Assembly (NCBI GenBank): GCA_022432975.1
Contig: CM039508.1
Coordinates: forward strand, 22,213,213 to 22,277,212
Length of the DNA stretch: 64,000 bases
Direction: 5' to 3'
From: Begonia masoniana
Taxonomy: Eukaryota; Streptophyta; Magnoliopsida; Cucurbitales; Begoniaceae
Both the position numbers and the translations under genes were made by a program. The notes under the pieces are model-generated. The model saw only the letters and a list, made by a program, of their open reading frames with translations, searched no databases and was not told the origin of the DNA. Numbering within the stretch: position 1 is the first letter of the stretch; every line of letters starts with the position of its first letter. This document shows positions 34,849 to 46,415 of this stretch, piece by piece.

Positions 34849-36296
34849 TGATATGTCTAGGGTTTCTAACCCTCAAACCCAAGTCCCAAGTTTTACAAAA
34901 TCATGTGCTCACTTTGCAAAAAAAAGTTAGTGGAGCTCAAATGGCACCAAGGACCGACGCACAAGTCAAGGAGTGACCCATCAAAATGATGAAGCATGAG
35001 CCTATGGAAAAGGAGGCCGAACCCATAGAGCCAAAGAAAAGGATCAACCGACATAAAGGAAAGGACGAACCCGAGGATGTCAAGCATGGTGGACCTCATG
35101 CATGGCTCGGCCATTATGAGGAGGAGCCTTCCATTGAAAATGGGAGATCAAAGTCAAGTGTTCGAGGTTTGGGGCTGCCATGCCAAGTGACAACAATGGA
35201 GAACAAGCCTTAGCCACTCAAGTTTGAATAGGGAGTTTGTCCTCCTTAATCAAATATTGTAACCGAGCCTAGTTTACTTTCTTTACAAATATAGTTTAGT
35301 TTAATTTCTAGTTGCATGCATGACTGAATACTCTAGAGGGTTGGTGAGATGGCTGAGCATTTTGGAGGGAGATGGCTGCAATTTGAAGAAAAGAAACACA
35401 TGGGATCTTGGGAGAGAGAAAGGCCAAAAGTACACTTGTACTCGGCCACTATCAGCCACCCACATGGCCAAATAGAAGGCCACTTTCTAGGGTTTTTCTT
35501 CATCCTTCAGCTGAACCAAAACTCTAGCTTTTAGGAGAGGTATTTAAGCATCCTTATGAGATTGTAATGGGGTTTTTTCTTTGTTCAATGAAAATCGAAG
35601 CTTTGCTTCCCAAAACCAGAAGCCTTTGGGTCTTCAAAATAGCTTCCTTCCTCGGTGTGTCATATCCGAGCCTAGGTGTTATCTTTATTGTCCTCCAAAT
35701 TTAAGGTTACTTGGTGGCTCTTATTGACATAATTTTCTCCATCCTTCCCAAGGGTTGAAGTCACAGCCAAATGATGGGAAGCCTTGTGTCGTTTGCTGGA
35801 GTATTCTTTCAATTTTGAAGGTCTCATAATCTGAGGGTGCTGCTCGTGTTGCTTCCGGACCAGCATCAAATCTGCCGGCCATATCCTACGAATTTCCTTC
35901 TGAAATTTTCAGAGTCCACCATCCACGTATCAAGTAAGGTTGTCCTAAATTTTCAGTCCATTTGGTTCAGAATTGAAGAATTTGTGCATACAGAAAGTCC
36001 AATGAAAATCGGCCATCTAGCAGTTTTCAAAGCAGCAATTTTTTTGTGTTTTTGAATCGTGCATAACTTTTTGGCCACAATGATTTTTGTGCTGAAATTA
36101 ATTGTAAAAACATTTTATTATTATTTTTGGTAAGATTGTGTTAAATTTTCAACTTGTTTGGATTCAATTTGAACAAGATATTCTGTTTGCATTTGGAGTC
36201 TCCTTCGGCCAAGTTTTGGTGTAAATTTGAGGAGCATTGTGTTGTTTTTGTTGTGTTGCTCTTAGGTGCTCTCTAAGCCTACCCCTAGGTGCATCA
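34849..36296 (+). repeat. 3' LTR of element G (1448 bp)
   Basis: TGATATGTCTAGG to CCTAGGTGCATCA. It matches the 5' LTR from about 31018 onward but lacks the intervening 1.25 kb near the start. The Lys/Glu-rich ORF is broken here by in-frame stops (from 34941). Confidence 0.8.
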
Positions 36297-36301
36297 AAAT
36301 A

Positions 36302-36692
36302 CCTCGAAGATTATTGAGTATCCACTTCACCCCTTCCTAGTGTTCTTTGCCAGGGTTGGAGAGGAAACGATTGACTACTCCAACTAAATAAGCGATATCG
36401 GGTCGACTGTAAATCATGACGTACATCAAACTGCCAACTACAGACGCATAAGGAACTCGACTCATGTCTACCTTGTCTCTCTCACTTGTAGGACATTGCT
36501 CCGAATTGAGCTTGAAGTGGCTTGCAAGTGGAGAATACACAACTTTGGCCTTGCTCATGTTGAACTTTTTAAGTATCTTCTCTTTTTAGTCTTTCTGAGA
36601 CAACCAAAGTTTGTCACACCCAAGTCTTTCATCGCAAAAGACTTGCTCAATTCTCCCTTCAACTTAGCAATCTTGCTAGTATTATGATCTAT
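36302..36692 (-). pseudogene. Copia RT C-terminal fragment
   Basis: The - strand reads HNTSKIAKLKGELSKSFAMK, then SMSKAKVVYSPLASHFKLN, YASVVGSLMYVMIYSRPDIA and NRFLSNPGKEH, the copia RT thumb. It is bounded by elements G and J. Confidence 0.85.
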
Positions 36693-39600
36693 TGTAACGC
36701 CCCCGAAAAATTTTATATATATATATTTTTACCCTCAAACTCGGTGCCCTACTTGGCTCTAACTCGAGTCGTTAAAACACTCTATGGTATACTCGTACCC
36801 GTAGACAGTACTGGAAATATATGAAAATTTAAAACTTTATTTTTTATTCAAAACTTCATCGTTTTAAAATAACTAGACTCCCTTCCAGCGAAAAAAATTA
36901 ATAAAATATGTTAAAAGAAAACTCGGTTAAATTCTTAAATCAATTGGTTAAAAAAAATCCAAAAATCAGCAAAGTTAGCTGAGAGTTTCGGTCGACATCT
37001 CCACACCAATTTCGACCGATTTCACACTAATTAGTTTAAATCTCCAAACCAACTTCGACCGATTTCGCACTAATCAGTTAATATCTCCACACCAACTTCG
37101 ACCGATTTCTGCACTAATCGGTGGATATCTCAAAATTGACTTCGACCGATTTCAGCACTAATTGGTCAACATCATCACACCAACTTCGATCGATTTCGCA
37201 CTAATCAATCGATATCTCCACACCAACTTCGACCGATTTCTACACTATCGGTGGGGGATATCTCCAACTTCGACCGATTTCAACACTAATTGGTCGACAT
37301 CACCACACCAACTTCGTAATCAATCGATATCTCCACACCAACTTCGACCGATTTCGCACTAATCAATCGATATCTCCACACCAACTTCGACCGATTTCGC
37401 ACTAATCAATCGATATCTCCACACCAACTTCGACCGATTTCGCACTAATCAATCGATATCTCCACACCAACTTCGACCGATTTCGCACTAATCAATCGAT
37501 ATCTCCACACCAACTTCGACCGATTTCGCACTAATCAATCGATATCTCCACACCAACTTCGACCGATTTCGCACTAATCAATCGATATCTCCACACCAAC
37601 TTCGACCGATTTCGCACTAATCAATCGATATCTCCACACCAACTTCGACCGATTTCGCACTAATCAATCGATATCTCCACACCAACTTCGACCGATTTCG
37701 CACTAATCAATCGATATCTCCACACCAACTTCGACCGATTTCGCACTAATCAATCGATATCTCCACACCAACTTCGACCGATTTCGCACTAATCAATCGA
37801 TATCTCCACACCAACTTCGACCGATTTCGCACTAATCAATCGATATCTCCACACCAACTTCGACCGATTTCGCACTAATCAATCGATATCTCCACACCAA
37901 CTTCGACCGATTTCGCACTAATCAATCGATATCTCCACACCAACTTCGACCGATTTCGCACTAATCAATCGATATCTCCACACCAACTTCGACCGATTTC
38001 GCACTAATCAATCGATATCTCCACACCAACTTCGACCGATTTCGCACTAATCAATCGATATCTCCACACCAACTTCGACCGATTTCGCACTAATCAATCG
38101 ATATCTCCACACCAACTTCGACCGATTTCGCACTAATCAATCGATATCTCCACACCAACTTCGACCGATTTCTGCACTAATCGGTGGATATCTCCAACTT
38201 CGACCGATTTCGCACTAATCAATCGATATCTCCACACCAACTTCGACCGATTTCGCACTAATCAATCGATATCTCCACACCAACTTCGACCGATTTCGCA
38301 CTAATCAATCGATATCTCCACACCAACTTCGACCGATTTCGCACTAATCAATCGATATCTCCACACCAACTTCGACCGATTTCGCACTAATCAATCGATA
38401 TCTCCACACCAACTTCGACCGATTTCTGCACTAATCGGTGGATATCTCCAAACCAACTTCGACCGATTTCGCACTAATCAATCGATATCTCCACACCAAC
38501 TTCGACCGATTTCTGCACTAATCGGTGGATATCTCCAACTTCGACCGATTTCGCACTAATCAATCGATATCTCCACACCAACTTCGACCGATTTCTGCAC
38601 TAATCGGTGGATATCTCCAACTTCGACCGATTTCTGCACTAATCGGTGGATATCTCCAACTTCGACCGATTTCGCACTAATCAATCGATATCTCCACACC
38701 AACTTCGACCGATTTCGCACTAATCAATCGATATCTCCACACCAACTTCGACCGATTTCTGCACTAATCGGTGGATATCTCCAACTTCGACCGATTTCTG
38801 CACTAATCGGTGGATATAACCAACCCTGAAACCCAAACGTTTATGCACTATGTTCAAAACACCTCAAAAAGAGTTCAAGTTCCCTAACATATTTACAACC
38901 CATCATTTCCATCAAAATACGAATCACCCCACCTCCCAGTAATACTATGGTCAAGACGCCTCGACAAATGCCCGTACCAGCATGCCACGTACGTCGTCGA
39001 CTGTGTCCTAACCCTGGTCTCCCTTGACTAGCTCACCTGAAATCACGTCGTCACCTACACCACATAACACAATACGTAAGCCTAATGCTTAGCAAGTAGG
39101 GATTAATGAATGCAAACAAAAACACAATGCAGACTAATCGCCGAACACATGCAGTTTCTAACTCTCTGTTGTGCTCATTTCATTTTCATTGCATTAATCT
39201 TTCCATAAGCCGTGTAGATCAAGTAGGCACACATCCTATAACTGTCTAAGACGGCCACAGATGATCTACTCCCACATCGATCGTAGAACCCTATAACTAT
39301 ATAGGAGTTCATACTCACGAAACATTACGTATTTTAGCAGTACATCTCTCGTAGAAGTCCCCTTGGGGTACTACACCCCAGCATTCATTCCCGACGAGGC
39401 AGCTCTACTTGAGACCAAATTTGCAGTTCTTTTTATTTTGTTACATTTCACATTTCAAAACCATACTAAAACTCGTATTTTTCGTAGTTCAAAACCATGA
39501 TGCATGTCAATAAAATATTCAAATACAAAACAAAATAACCGAACAATCAAACAATCCTACCGTTCCATAGTGTAGGCCCAAAGGTAAAACACACACTCCT

Positions 39601-40110
39601 CTACTTACCTGGATACTCCGTACGTGTTCGTAATAGCTCACTCGTTTGGTCCAACTGTTCACTCGTTAATCTTGAAGAAATATGGAAGCAGGGAGGAGGA
39701 GAAGAACTCTGGAAGGAAAAGTTTTAGAAATCGCGTGGCTAAGTTTCACAATGAAGCTTTATCCCTCTTTTTTACTTAGTTTTGACTTTAAAAGATAATA
39801 TCAAAACACCTACCCTAAAGGTGTGGCAACGTGTAGAGGAGGAAAACCAAAAGCCATCAATTTTTTTTTAAAGTTTGATTTCTGAAAATTTCATACTCTT
39901 ATTTCCATTTGTTCTTTGACTTTTCAACTCTCACTACATTTCACTTTTCTTCTCGTTACTTCTAACGTGAAAACTCTCTTCTCTTTAAATATTTTCTTTC
40001 CTTGTCAAAAGTAAGTCCAAATTATCTCCTCCATCTGACTTTTCAACTCCTAATTCATCAAATCTCTAACCCACCCCAACTTTAACTATAAAGTTTTCTC
40101 TCCATCCTGT
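36693..40110 (-). repeat. 3' LTR of element J, expanded
   Basis: Starts TGTAACGCCCCCGAAAAAT on the + strand. It is about 1 kb longer than the other LTR because of the 43-bp array. It contains the stem-loop TAAGC-ATTAG-GCTTA (39077-39091, - strand) and AGGTAAGT on the - strand (39603-39610). Its outer end is fused to pol sequence near 40110 by a deletion. Confidence 0.85.
36985..38818 (+). repeat. 43-bp minisatellite in the left LTR of J (about 42 units)
   Basis: The unit contains ATCTCCACACCAACTTCGAC, then CGATTTCGCACTAATC and AATCGAT. Nineteen consecutive units from 37329 to 38145 are identical and exactly 43 bp. Units before and after are variants (TTTCTGCACTAATCGGTGG, shortened CTCCAACTTCG forms). 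Confidence 0.95.
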
Positions 40111-41770
40111 AAGGTTCCGCTCCAGGGTAAGTGTCAATTACGAACTTGATTTCTCGATTCGGAGGTAGACCAGGCAAATCATTCAAGAACACTTCAGGAA
40201 AATCACGAACAACTAAAATATCCTCAAGTTTAGCCTCTACTTGAAGTTGAGAATCAACTATAGTTATAAGAAAACAAACAAACTCACCCATTAACGACTT
40301 CCGAGCCTCCATGGGTGCCATTACTGAGAGTTTCTTTACGTTCTTCAAGGCTTGCAACACATAATTCTCACCATTCAGAGGTTGAAAGTTCATAGTTCTG
40401 GCCCGACAATCAATGGTTGCATAATGACGATAGAGCTAATCCATTCAGAGTATCACATCATACCTGGTTATCCCCATTACAATTAAATTAGCCAGCAATG
40501 TCTTCATCACGATTGATAACAAACTATTAAGCACCATCTGATCGGAATGAAGGCACTCAACGGACGGTAGCTTTACATCATACATACACCCAGCTTGCTT
40601 CACTTCCAAGTTTACTTTTACTACAAAGGATGTGGCCACAAAGGAGTGCGACGCACCTGAGTCTATCAATGTAAATGCAGGCACTTAGTTTACAAGTAAT
40701 GTACCTGAGATCATGGCGGGTCGATCCTCACCATCCGGCTCAATCATGGCAAAGATTCTAGGTGTCGCTTTAGCTAGTCCCTTCATCGATAAAGGGCAAT
40801 CTGTAGGTATATGACCAGGTTGGTTGCACTTGAAGCACCGAGTCACTCTCGACTTTGGGCAGTCTCGGGAAAGATGACCAGCTTCAAAACAATTGTAACG
40901 CTTGCCTGCATACTGCCCACACTCTCCAGGATGGGACTTCAGGCACTTTCGACATTGTAAAAACTTTCCCTTTGGTTGCTATTGGGGTTTCTTTCCTCTT
41001 CTCTGATCATATAAATTGCCTCCCGGCCTTTTTGTTTCTTGAGATTGTGAAGAAGATCCACCTCGGCTCATCTGGGCTGTAATATCCTTAAACATTTGCC
41101 TGGGAGCTTCTGCTGGCTTGACACACTTCTCATCAGCCTCTTCCACTTTAATAGCTTTGGCCTCCTACAATCCTTGATATCTTCACGCCCTTGTATATTT
41201 CTGGCTTCAGGCCATGCACAAACTGAAGCACTTTGTCTTTCTCTCGGCTTATCATGTGGCTTGCAAACCATGAAAGAGATTCATACTGCCTGATATACTC
41301 TTCCATGGATCCGGTCTGCTTTAACTATAAAAACTCCACCCTCTTGGCAGCTTGGATTGTTCGGTTGTAGTACTTCTCATAGAATAATTCTTTAAATTCT
41401 TTCCAAGTAATCCCCTGAGCAACTATGGTAGCTTCTACCGTCTCCCACCAACTCTGAGCATCATTAGCCAAGTGGAACATTGCACATGTTACTTTATTTC
41501 CTTCCTCCACATTGGCGTACTTAAACATGTTCTCGATTGTATGTATCCATCTCTCGGCAGCTGTTGGATATATTAACTGATCTTCAAAAGTCGAAGGTTT
41601 CAACCTTCTAAACCTCTCTGCACTAGAACCCGCTCCCGCACTGGAACCCGCGCCAAGATTTCCCTGTCCACCTTGGTTCAAAAGAGCTCCCAACAGTTGG
41701 GACTATATATTAATTAACTCCCTGAGTTGTCTATGTGCCTCCTTGGGGTCCTCTCTCGGCTGTCTTAGGT
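40110..41770 (-). pseudogene. gag-protease remnant of element J
   Basis: The - strand gives gag (41693-41325: RFRRLKPSTFEDQ, SWWETVEA, LFYEKYYNRTIQ) ending at a TAG after VEFL, two zinc knuckles (CFEAGHLSRDC and CFKCNQPGHIPTDC, about 40890-40800), protease LIDSGASHSFVAT (about 40670-40630) and the RT approach [19 protein letters not shown]. It ends at DTYPGAEPYRM, where it is fused to LTR sequence. Several stops interrupt the frame. Confidence 0.85.
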
Positions 41771-41940
41771 TCCTAGGCATTTGTATTCTATTCCTATACA
41801 AGGTTAAATAAATCTAATCTTAGTTATTAAACTAACTAAAATTAAAAGAAATACTTACAGTCGGTGAAGCACGTTGCATGGCGGCCGGCATTGTCGGGTA
41901 ATCTTTTGAACGACTTGACCATTTTACTCTAATACCAACT

Positions 41941-41953
41941 TGTAACGCCCCCG

Positions 41954-41989
<36 letters not shown>

Positions 41990-44291
41990 TTCAAACTCGG
42001 TGTGCTACTTGCCTCTAACTCGGGTCGTTAAAACACTCTATGGTATACCCGTACCCGTAGACAGTACTAGAAATACATGAAAATTTAAAACTTTATTTTT
42101 TATTCAAAACTTCATCGTTTGAAAATAACTAAACTCCCTTCCAGCGAAAAAAACTAATAAAATACATTAAAAGAAAACTCGGTTAAATTCTTAAATCAAT
42201 TGGTTAAAAAAAATCCAAAAATCAGCAAAGTTAGCTGAGAGTTTCGGTCGACATCTCCACACCAATTTCGACCGATTTTACACTAATCAACTTATATATC
42301 CAAACCAACTTCAATCAATTTTAGCACTAATCGGTCGACATCACCACACCAACTTCGACCGATTTCGCACTAATCATTTGATATCTCCACACCAACTTCG
42401 ACCGATTTTTGCACTAATCGGTGGATATCTCCAAACCGACTTCGACCGATTTCAGCACTAATTGGTCGACATCACCACATTAACTTCGACCAATTTTGCA
42501 CTAATCAATTGATATCTCCACACCAACTTCGACCGATTTCTGCCCTAATCGGTGGATATCTCCAAACCAACTTCGACCGATTCTAGCACTAATTGATGGA
42601 TATCTCCAACTTCGACCGATTTCAGCACTAATTGGTCGACATCACCACACCAACTTCGACCGATTTTCCCTTTTCCAATTTTCTTTACTTCTTTCATCAA
42701 CATTTCACCTAAAAACCCTCACAACTCATTTTCCAATATTTTAAATTTCTAGACACATTAAAACTCCTAAAACCTGACTCGCACACATAACAGAAATGTA
42801 AAAGTTTGTAAAAACTAACATTGTTTCTTTTATATAAAAAAAAAAAAAAAAAAACCGCGCAGCATAATGGTTAAATTTTCTAAAAATCAAAACCCTGAAA
42901 CCCAAACATTTATGCACTATGTTCAAAACACCTCAAAAAGAGTTCAAGTTCCCTAATATATTTACAACCCATCATTTCCATCAAAATACGAATCACCTCA
43001 CCTCCCAGTAATACCATGGTTAAGACGCCTCGATAAATGCCCGCACCAGCATGCCACGTACGTCGCCGACTGCGTCCTAACCCTGGCCTCCCTCGACTAG
43101 CTCACCTGAAATCACGTCGTCACCTACACCACAGAACGCAAAACGCAAGTCTAATGCTTAGAAAGTAGGGATTAATGAATGCAAACAAAAACACGATGCA
43201 GACTAATCTTCGAACACATGCAGTTTCTAACTCTCTGTTGTGCTCATTTCATTTTTATTGCAATAATCTTTCCATAAGCCGTGCGGATCAAGTAGGAACA
43301 CATCCTATAACTGTCTAGAATGGCCACACATGATCTACTCTCACATCGATCGTAGAACCCTAGAATTTTCTAGGAGTTTATACTCATGACACATTACGTA
43401 TTTTAGCAGTACATCACTCGTAGAAGTCCCCTCGGGGTGCTACACCCCAGCACTCATTCCCGACGAGGCAGCTCTACTCAAGACCAAATTTGCAGTTCTT
43501 TTTATCTTGTTACATTTCACGCTCACATTTCAAAACCATGCTAAAACTCGTATTTTTTATAGTTCAAAACCATGATGCATGTCAATAAAATGCTCAAACA
43601 CAAAACAAAATAACCAAACAATCAAACAACCCTACCATTCCATGGTGTAGGCCCAAAGGTAAAACACACACTCCTCTACTTACCTGGATACTCCGTACGT
43701 GTTTGTAATAGCTCACTCATTTGATCCAACTGTTCACTCGTTAATCTTGAAGAAATATGGAAACAGGGAGGACGAGAAGAACTCTGGAAGGAAAAGTTTT
43801 AGAAATCGCGTGGCTAAGTTTCACAATGGAGCGTTATCCCTCTTTTTTACTTAGTTTGACTTTAAAAGATAAGATCAAAACACCTACCCTAAAGGTGTGG
43901 CAACGTGTAGAGGAGGAAAACTAAAAGCAATCAAATTTCTTTTTTAAAGTTTGATTTCTGGAAATTTCATACTCCTATTTCCATTTGTTCTTTGACTTTT
44001 CAACTCTCACTACATTTCACTTTTCTTCTCCTTACTTCTAACGTGAAAACCCTCTTCTCTTTAAATATTTTATTTCCATGTCAAAAGTAAGTCCAAATTA
44101 CCTCCTCCATCTAACTTTTCAACTCCTAATTCATCAAATCGCTAACCCACCCCAACTTTAACTATAAAGTTTTCTCTCTATCCTTCACACTTTAAATCGT
44201 ATACTTAGCATAACCCTAGAATGAACAATAAACTCCCATAACGTACCGTAAACTAAGGCTACATACGTTATAGGAAATTCCTGGGTGTACA
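41941..44291 (-). repeat. 5' LTR of element J (2351 bp)
   Basis: TGTAACGCCC to GGGTGTACA on the + strand. The + strand just left of it, TCTAATACCAACT, is a decayed initiator Met primer site. An (AT) run lies at about 41957-41981 and an A-run at about 42836-42854. The array equivalent is short and diverged (42245-42665). Confidence 0.87.
42245..42665 (+). repeat. Short, diverged version of the 43-bp array in the right LTR of J
   Basis: About ten degenerate units of the same CACCAACTTCGACCGATTT motif, differing from each other. This is the likely pre-expansion state of the array in the partner LTR. Confidence 0.85.
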
Positions 44292-46415
44292 CCTATAGTC
44301 AACATATCGTCAACATACAAGAGGAGAATAATGAAGTTATCATTTGAATACCTCTTGATGAATACACAATGGTCTGACGATATCTGGCTGATGACTGACC
44401 ATGAAAGATTCAAACTTCTTGTACCACTGTCGTGGAGCTTGTTTGAGGTCATACAAGCTCTTCTTCAACTTGCACACAAGCTGCTTTTTTCCTCTGACTT
44501 TGAATCCGTCTGGCTGTTCCATGTAGATCTCTTCCTCCATGTCACTATGAAGAAACACAGTTTTCACATCAAGTTGCTCGATCTCTAATTTCAAGCGTGC
44601 CGCTAAACCAAGAGCAACTCGGATCGAGGACATCTTCATCACCAGTGAGAATATTTCTTCAAAGTTGATTCCCTTATTCCGATTGTACCCCTTCACAACC
44701 AACTGAGTCTTGTATTTTAGCTGTGAGCTTGTATTTTTGGTCTTCAACCTGTAGACCCATCTATCCTTGAGAGCTTTGTTAGCTTGAGGTAACTTCACCA
44801 AGTCATACATGTGATTCTCGTGAAGAGATTGCATCTCCTCTTCCATGGCTTTCAACCACTCTTTCTTCTCATTAACGAAAATCGCCTCTTGGTAAGTGTC
44901 TGGCTCTCCGATATATATGAGCATCACATATTCATCTGAGGTGTATCTCGTCGAAGGACGCCGCTCTCTAATGAATCTTCTCAAAGGAGGTTCGTCTGAC
45001 AACTCTTGAACCTCTTCTTCTACTTGCTCAGTCGGTTCAACATCATCAGTTGTGGGGACTTCGCCATTTGCGGGACCTGTATCATGCTCCAGTTCAACTC
45101 CCCCATGATTAGAATGCTCTGTAGGTGTAGAAATTTGATCAAAATCTATCAAATCATCACTGTACGTATCTGTCATTTTCGCCTTATCAATGTCTTTGAT
45201 GTCTTGGTCTTCCAAGAACATTGCATCTCTGCTTCTGACAAGCTTTTTCTGCACCGGATCGTAGAACCTATAGTCAAACTCATCAAAACCATAATCGATG
45301 AACACACACTGTCTTGTTTTCACATTGAGCTTCGACCGCTCGTCTTTCGGAATATGAACAAAGGCATTTCACCCAAAAATGTGCAAATGACTATAAAAAA
45401 CTTCTTTTCCGGACCACATCCTATCCGAAACTTTGAAACCCAACAGAACATTCAACTTGAGATTCAAAAGGTGAACCATTGTACTCAAGGCTTCACCCCA
45501 AAAGGACCTCGGCAACTGTGACTGAGAAAGCAAACATCTCACTCTCTCAACAAGTGTCATGTTTATTCTCTCAATTAAACGTTCAACTGATGAGTCTTCA
45601 GAGGTGTCTTTTGATTCTGAATACCCTGCTCTCTGCAATACTCATCAAAAAGGCTGTAGTACTCACACTCATTATCTATCCAGATGCATTTGAACTTCAT
45701 ACATGTTTCTCTTTCGACACGAGCATGAAACTGCTTGAAGACGTCTAGTACTTGATCTTTTGATTTCAATAGATACACCCAAATCTTCCTTGAATGATCA
45801 TCGATGAAAGTTACAAAGTACAACGCACCACCAAGTGTTCTTGTCTTCATCAGACCATACACATCGGAGTACACCATGTCGAGTATACCTAGTTTTCGCG
45901 AGTGAGGAGCTCTCTTGAAAGCTACTCTAGTCTGTTTATCTGCCAAACAATGAACACACCACTATAGAGAGTCATTTTTCATACTTGATAGTAGGTTCTT
46001 CTTGGCTAGGATCATCAAACCTTTCTCGCTCAAATGGCTAAGCCGGTTGTGCCAAAGTTCTATCGCGCCTTCATCGTCCACCGTATTGACTGTGGAATCC
46101 GCGATCTTTGCATGCATCACATATAATGAGAAACATTTTTCTCCCCTCGCCACAATTAGTGAGTCTTTGTTGAGCTTCCATTTTCTATCACGAAAAGTGT
46201 TACAAAACCCTTTATCATCGAGCTTGCCGGTCGAGATCAAATTCATGTGGATGTCAGGGATGTGCTTCGCACCTCTCAAAATCAAGATGTTGCCGGTGTC
46301 GGCCTCCAAACACACATCTTCCATACTAATGGATTTTGCAATGCCATCATTTTTCATCCTTACACTTCCAAAGTCACCGAAAGTGTATGACATAAAGAAA
46401 TCCCTCCACGAAGTA
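44292..46415 (-). pseudogene. Copia integrase-RT region
   Basis: The - strand reads the pre-integrase motif LWHNRLSHLSEKGL, the integrase core (YFVTFIDDHSRKIWVYLLK, WIDNECEYYS), CVFIDYGFDEFDYRFYDP, then reverse transcriptase (EWLKAMEEEMQSLHENH, QLDVKTVFLHSDMEEEIYME, PDGFKV, SLYDLKQAPRQWYKKF and YVDDM). The frame changes between RT blocks and stops occur near 45962 and 45369. It is cut by element J right after YVDDMLTI. Confidence 0.9.

Larger units (their letters stand above)
29757..36296 (+). mobile_element. Ty3/gypsy element G, pol largely deleted
   Basis: 5' LTR 29757-32429, primer site, gag and protease fragments, 3' LTR 34849-36296, flanked by AAGTA (29752-29756) and AAATA (36297-36301), one mismatch. 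Reverse transcriptase, RNase H and integrase are missing: the protease fragment is followed by what looks like the very end of pol (DLRSNFQPLGDD) and then the 3' LTR. The Cassandra-like element 33220-33587 sits in its gag. Confidence 0.82.
36693..44291 (-). mobile_element. Ty3/gypsy element J with minisatellites in both LTRs
   Basis: On the + strand: left LTR (3' copy) 36693 to about 40110, internal about 40110-41940, right LTR (5' copy) 41941-44291. Flanks TCTAT (36688-36692) and CCTAT (44292-44296) differ at one base; removing the element restores the copia frame across the YVDDML region. gag, two zinc knuckles, protease and the very start of RT remain. RT to integrase and the first roughly 100 bp of the 3' LTR are deleted. 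Confidence 0.85.

Noticed and set aside
36985..38818. CRISPR-like regular spacing
   Set aside because: The 43-bp units are head to tail with no unique spacers, lie in a plant LTR, and have no associated genes.
44176..44181. Right border of element J at 44176 with TCTAT as target duplication
   Set aside because: It gives a non-canonical LTR end and leaves about 110 bp that break the copia frame; the border at 44291 gives TGTACACC and restores the frame.
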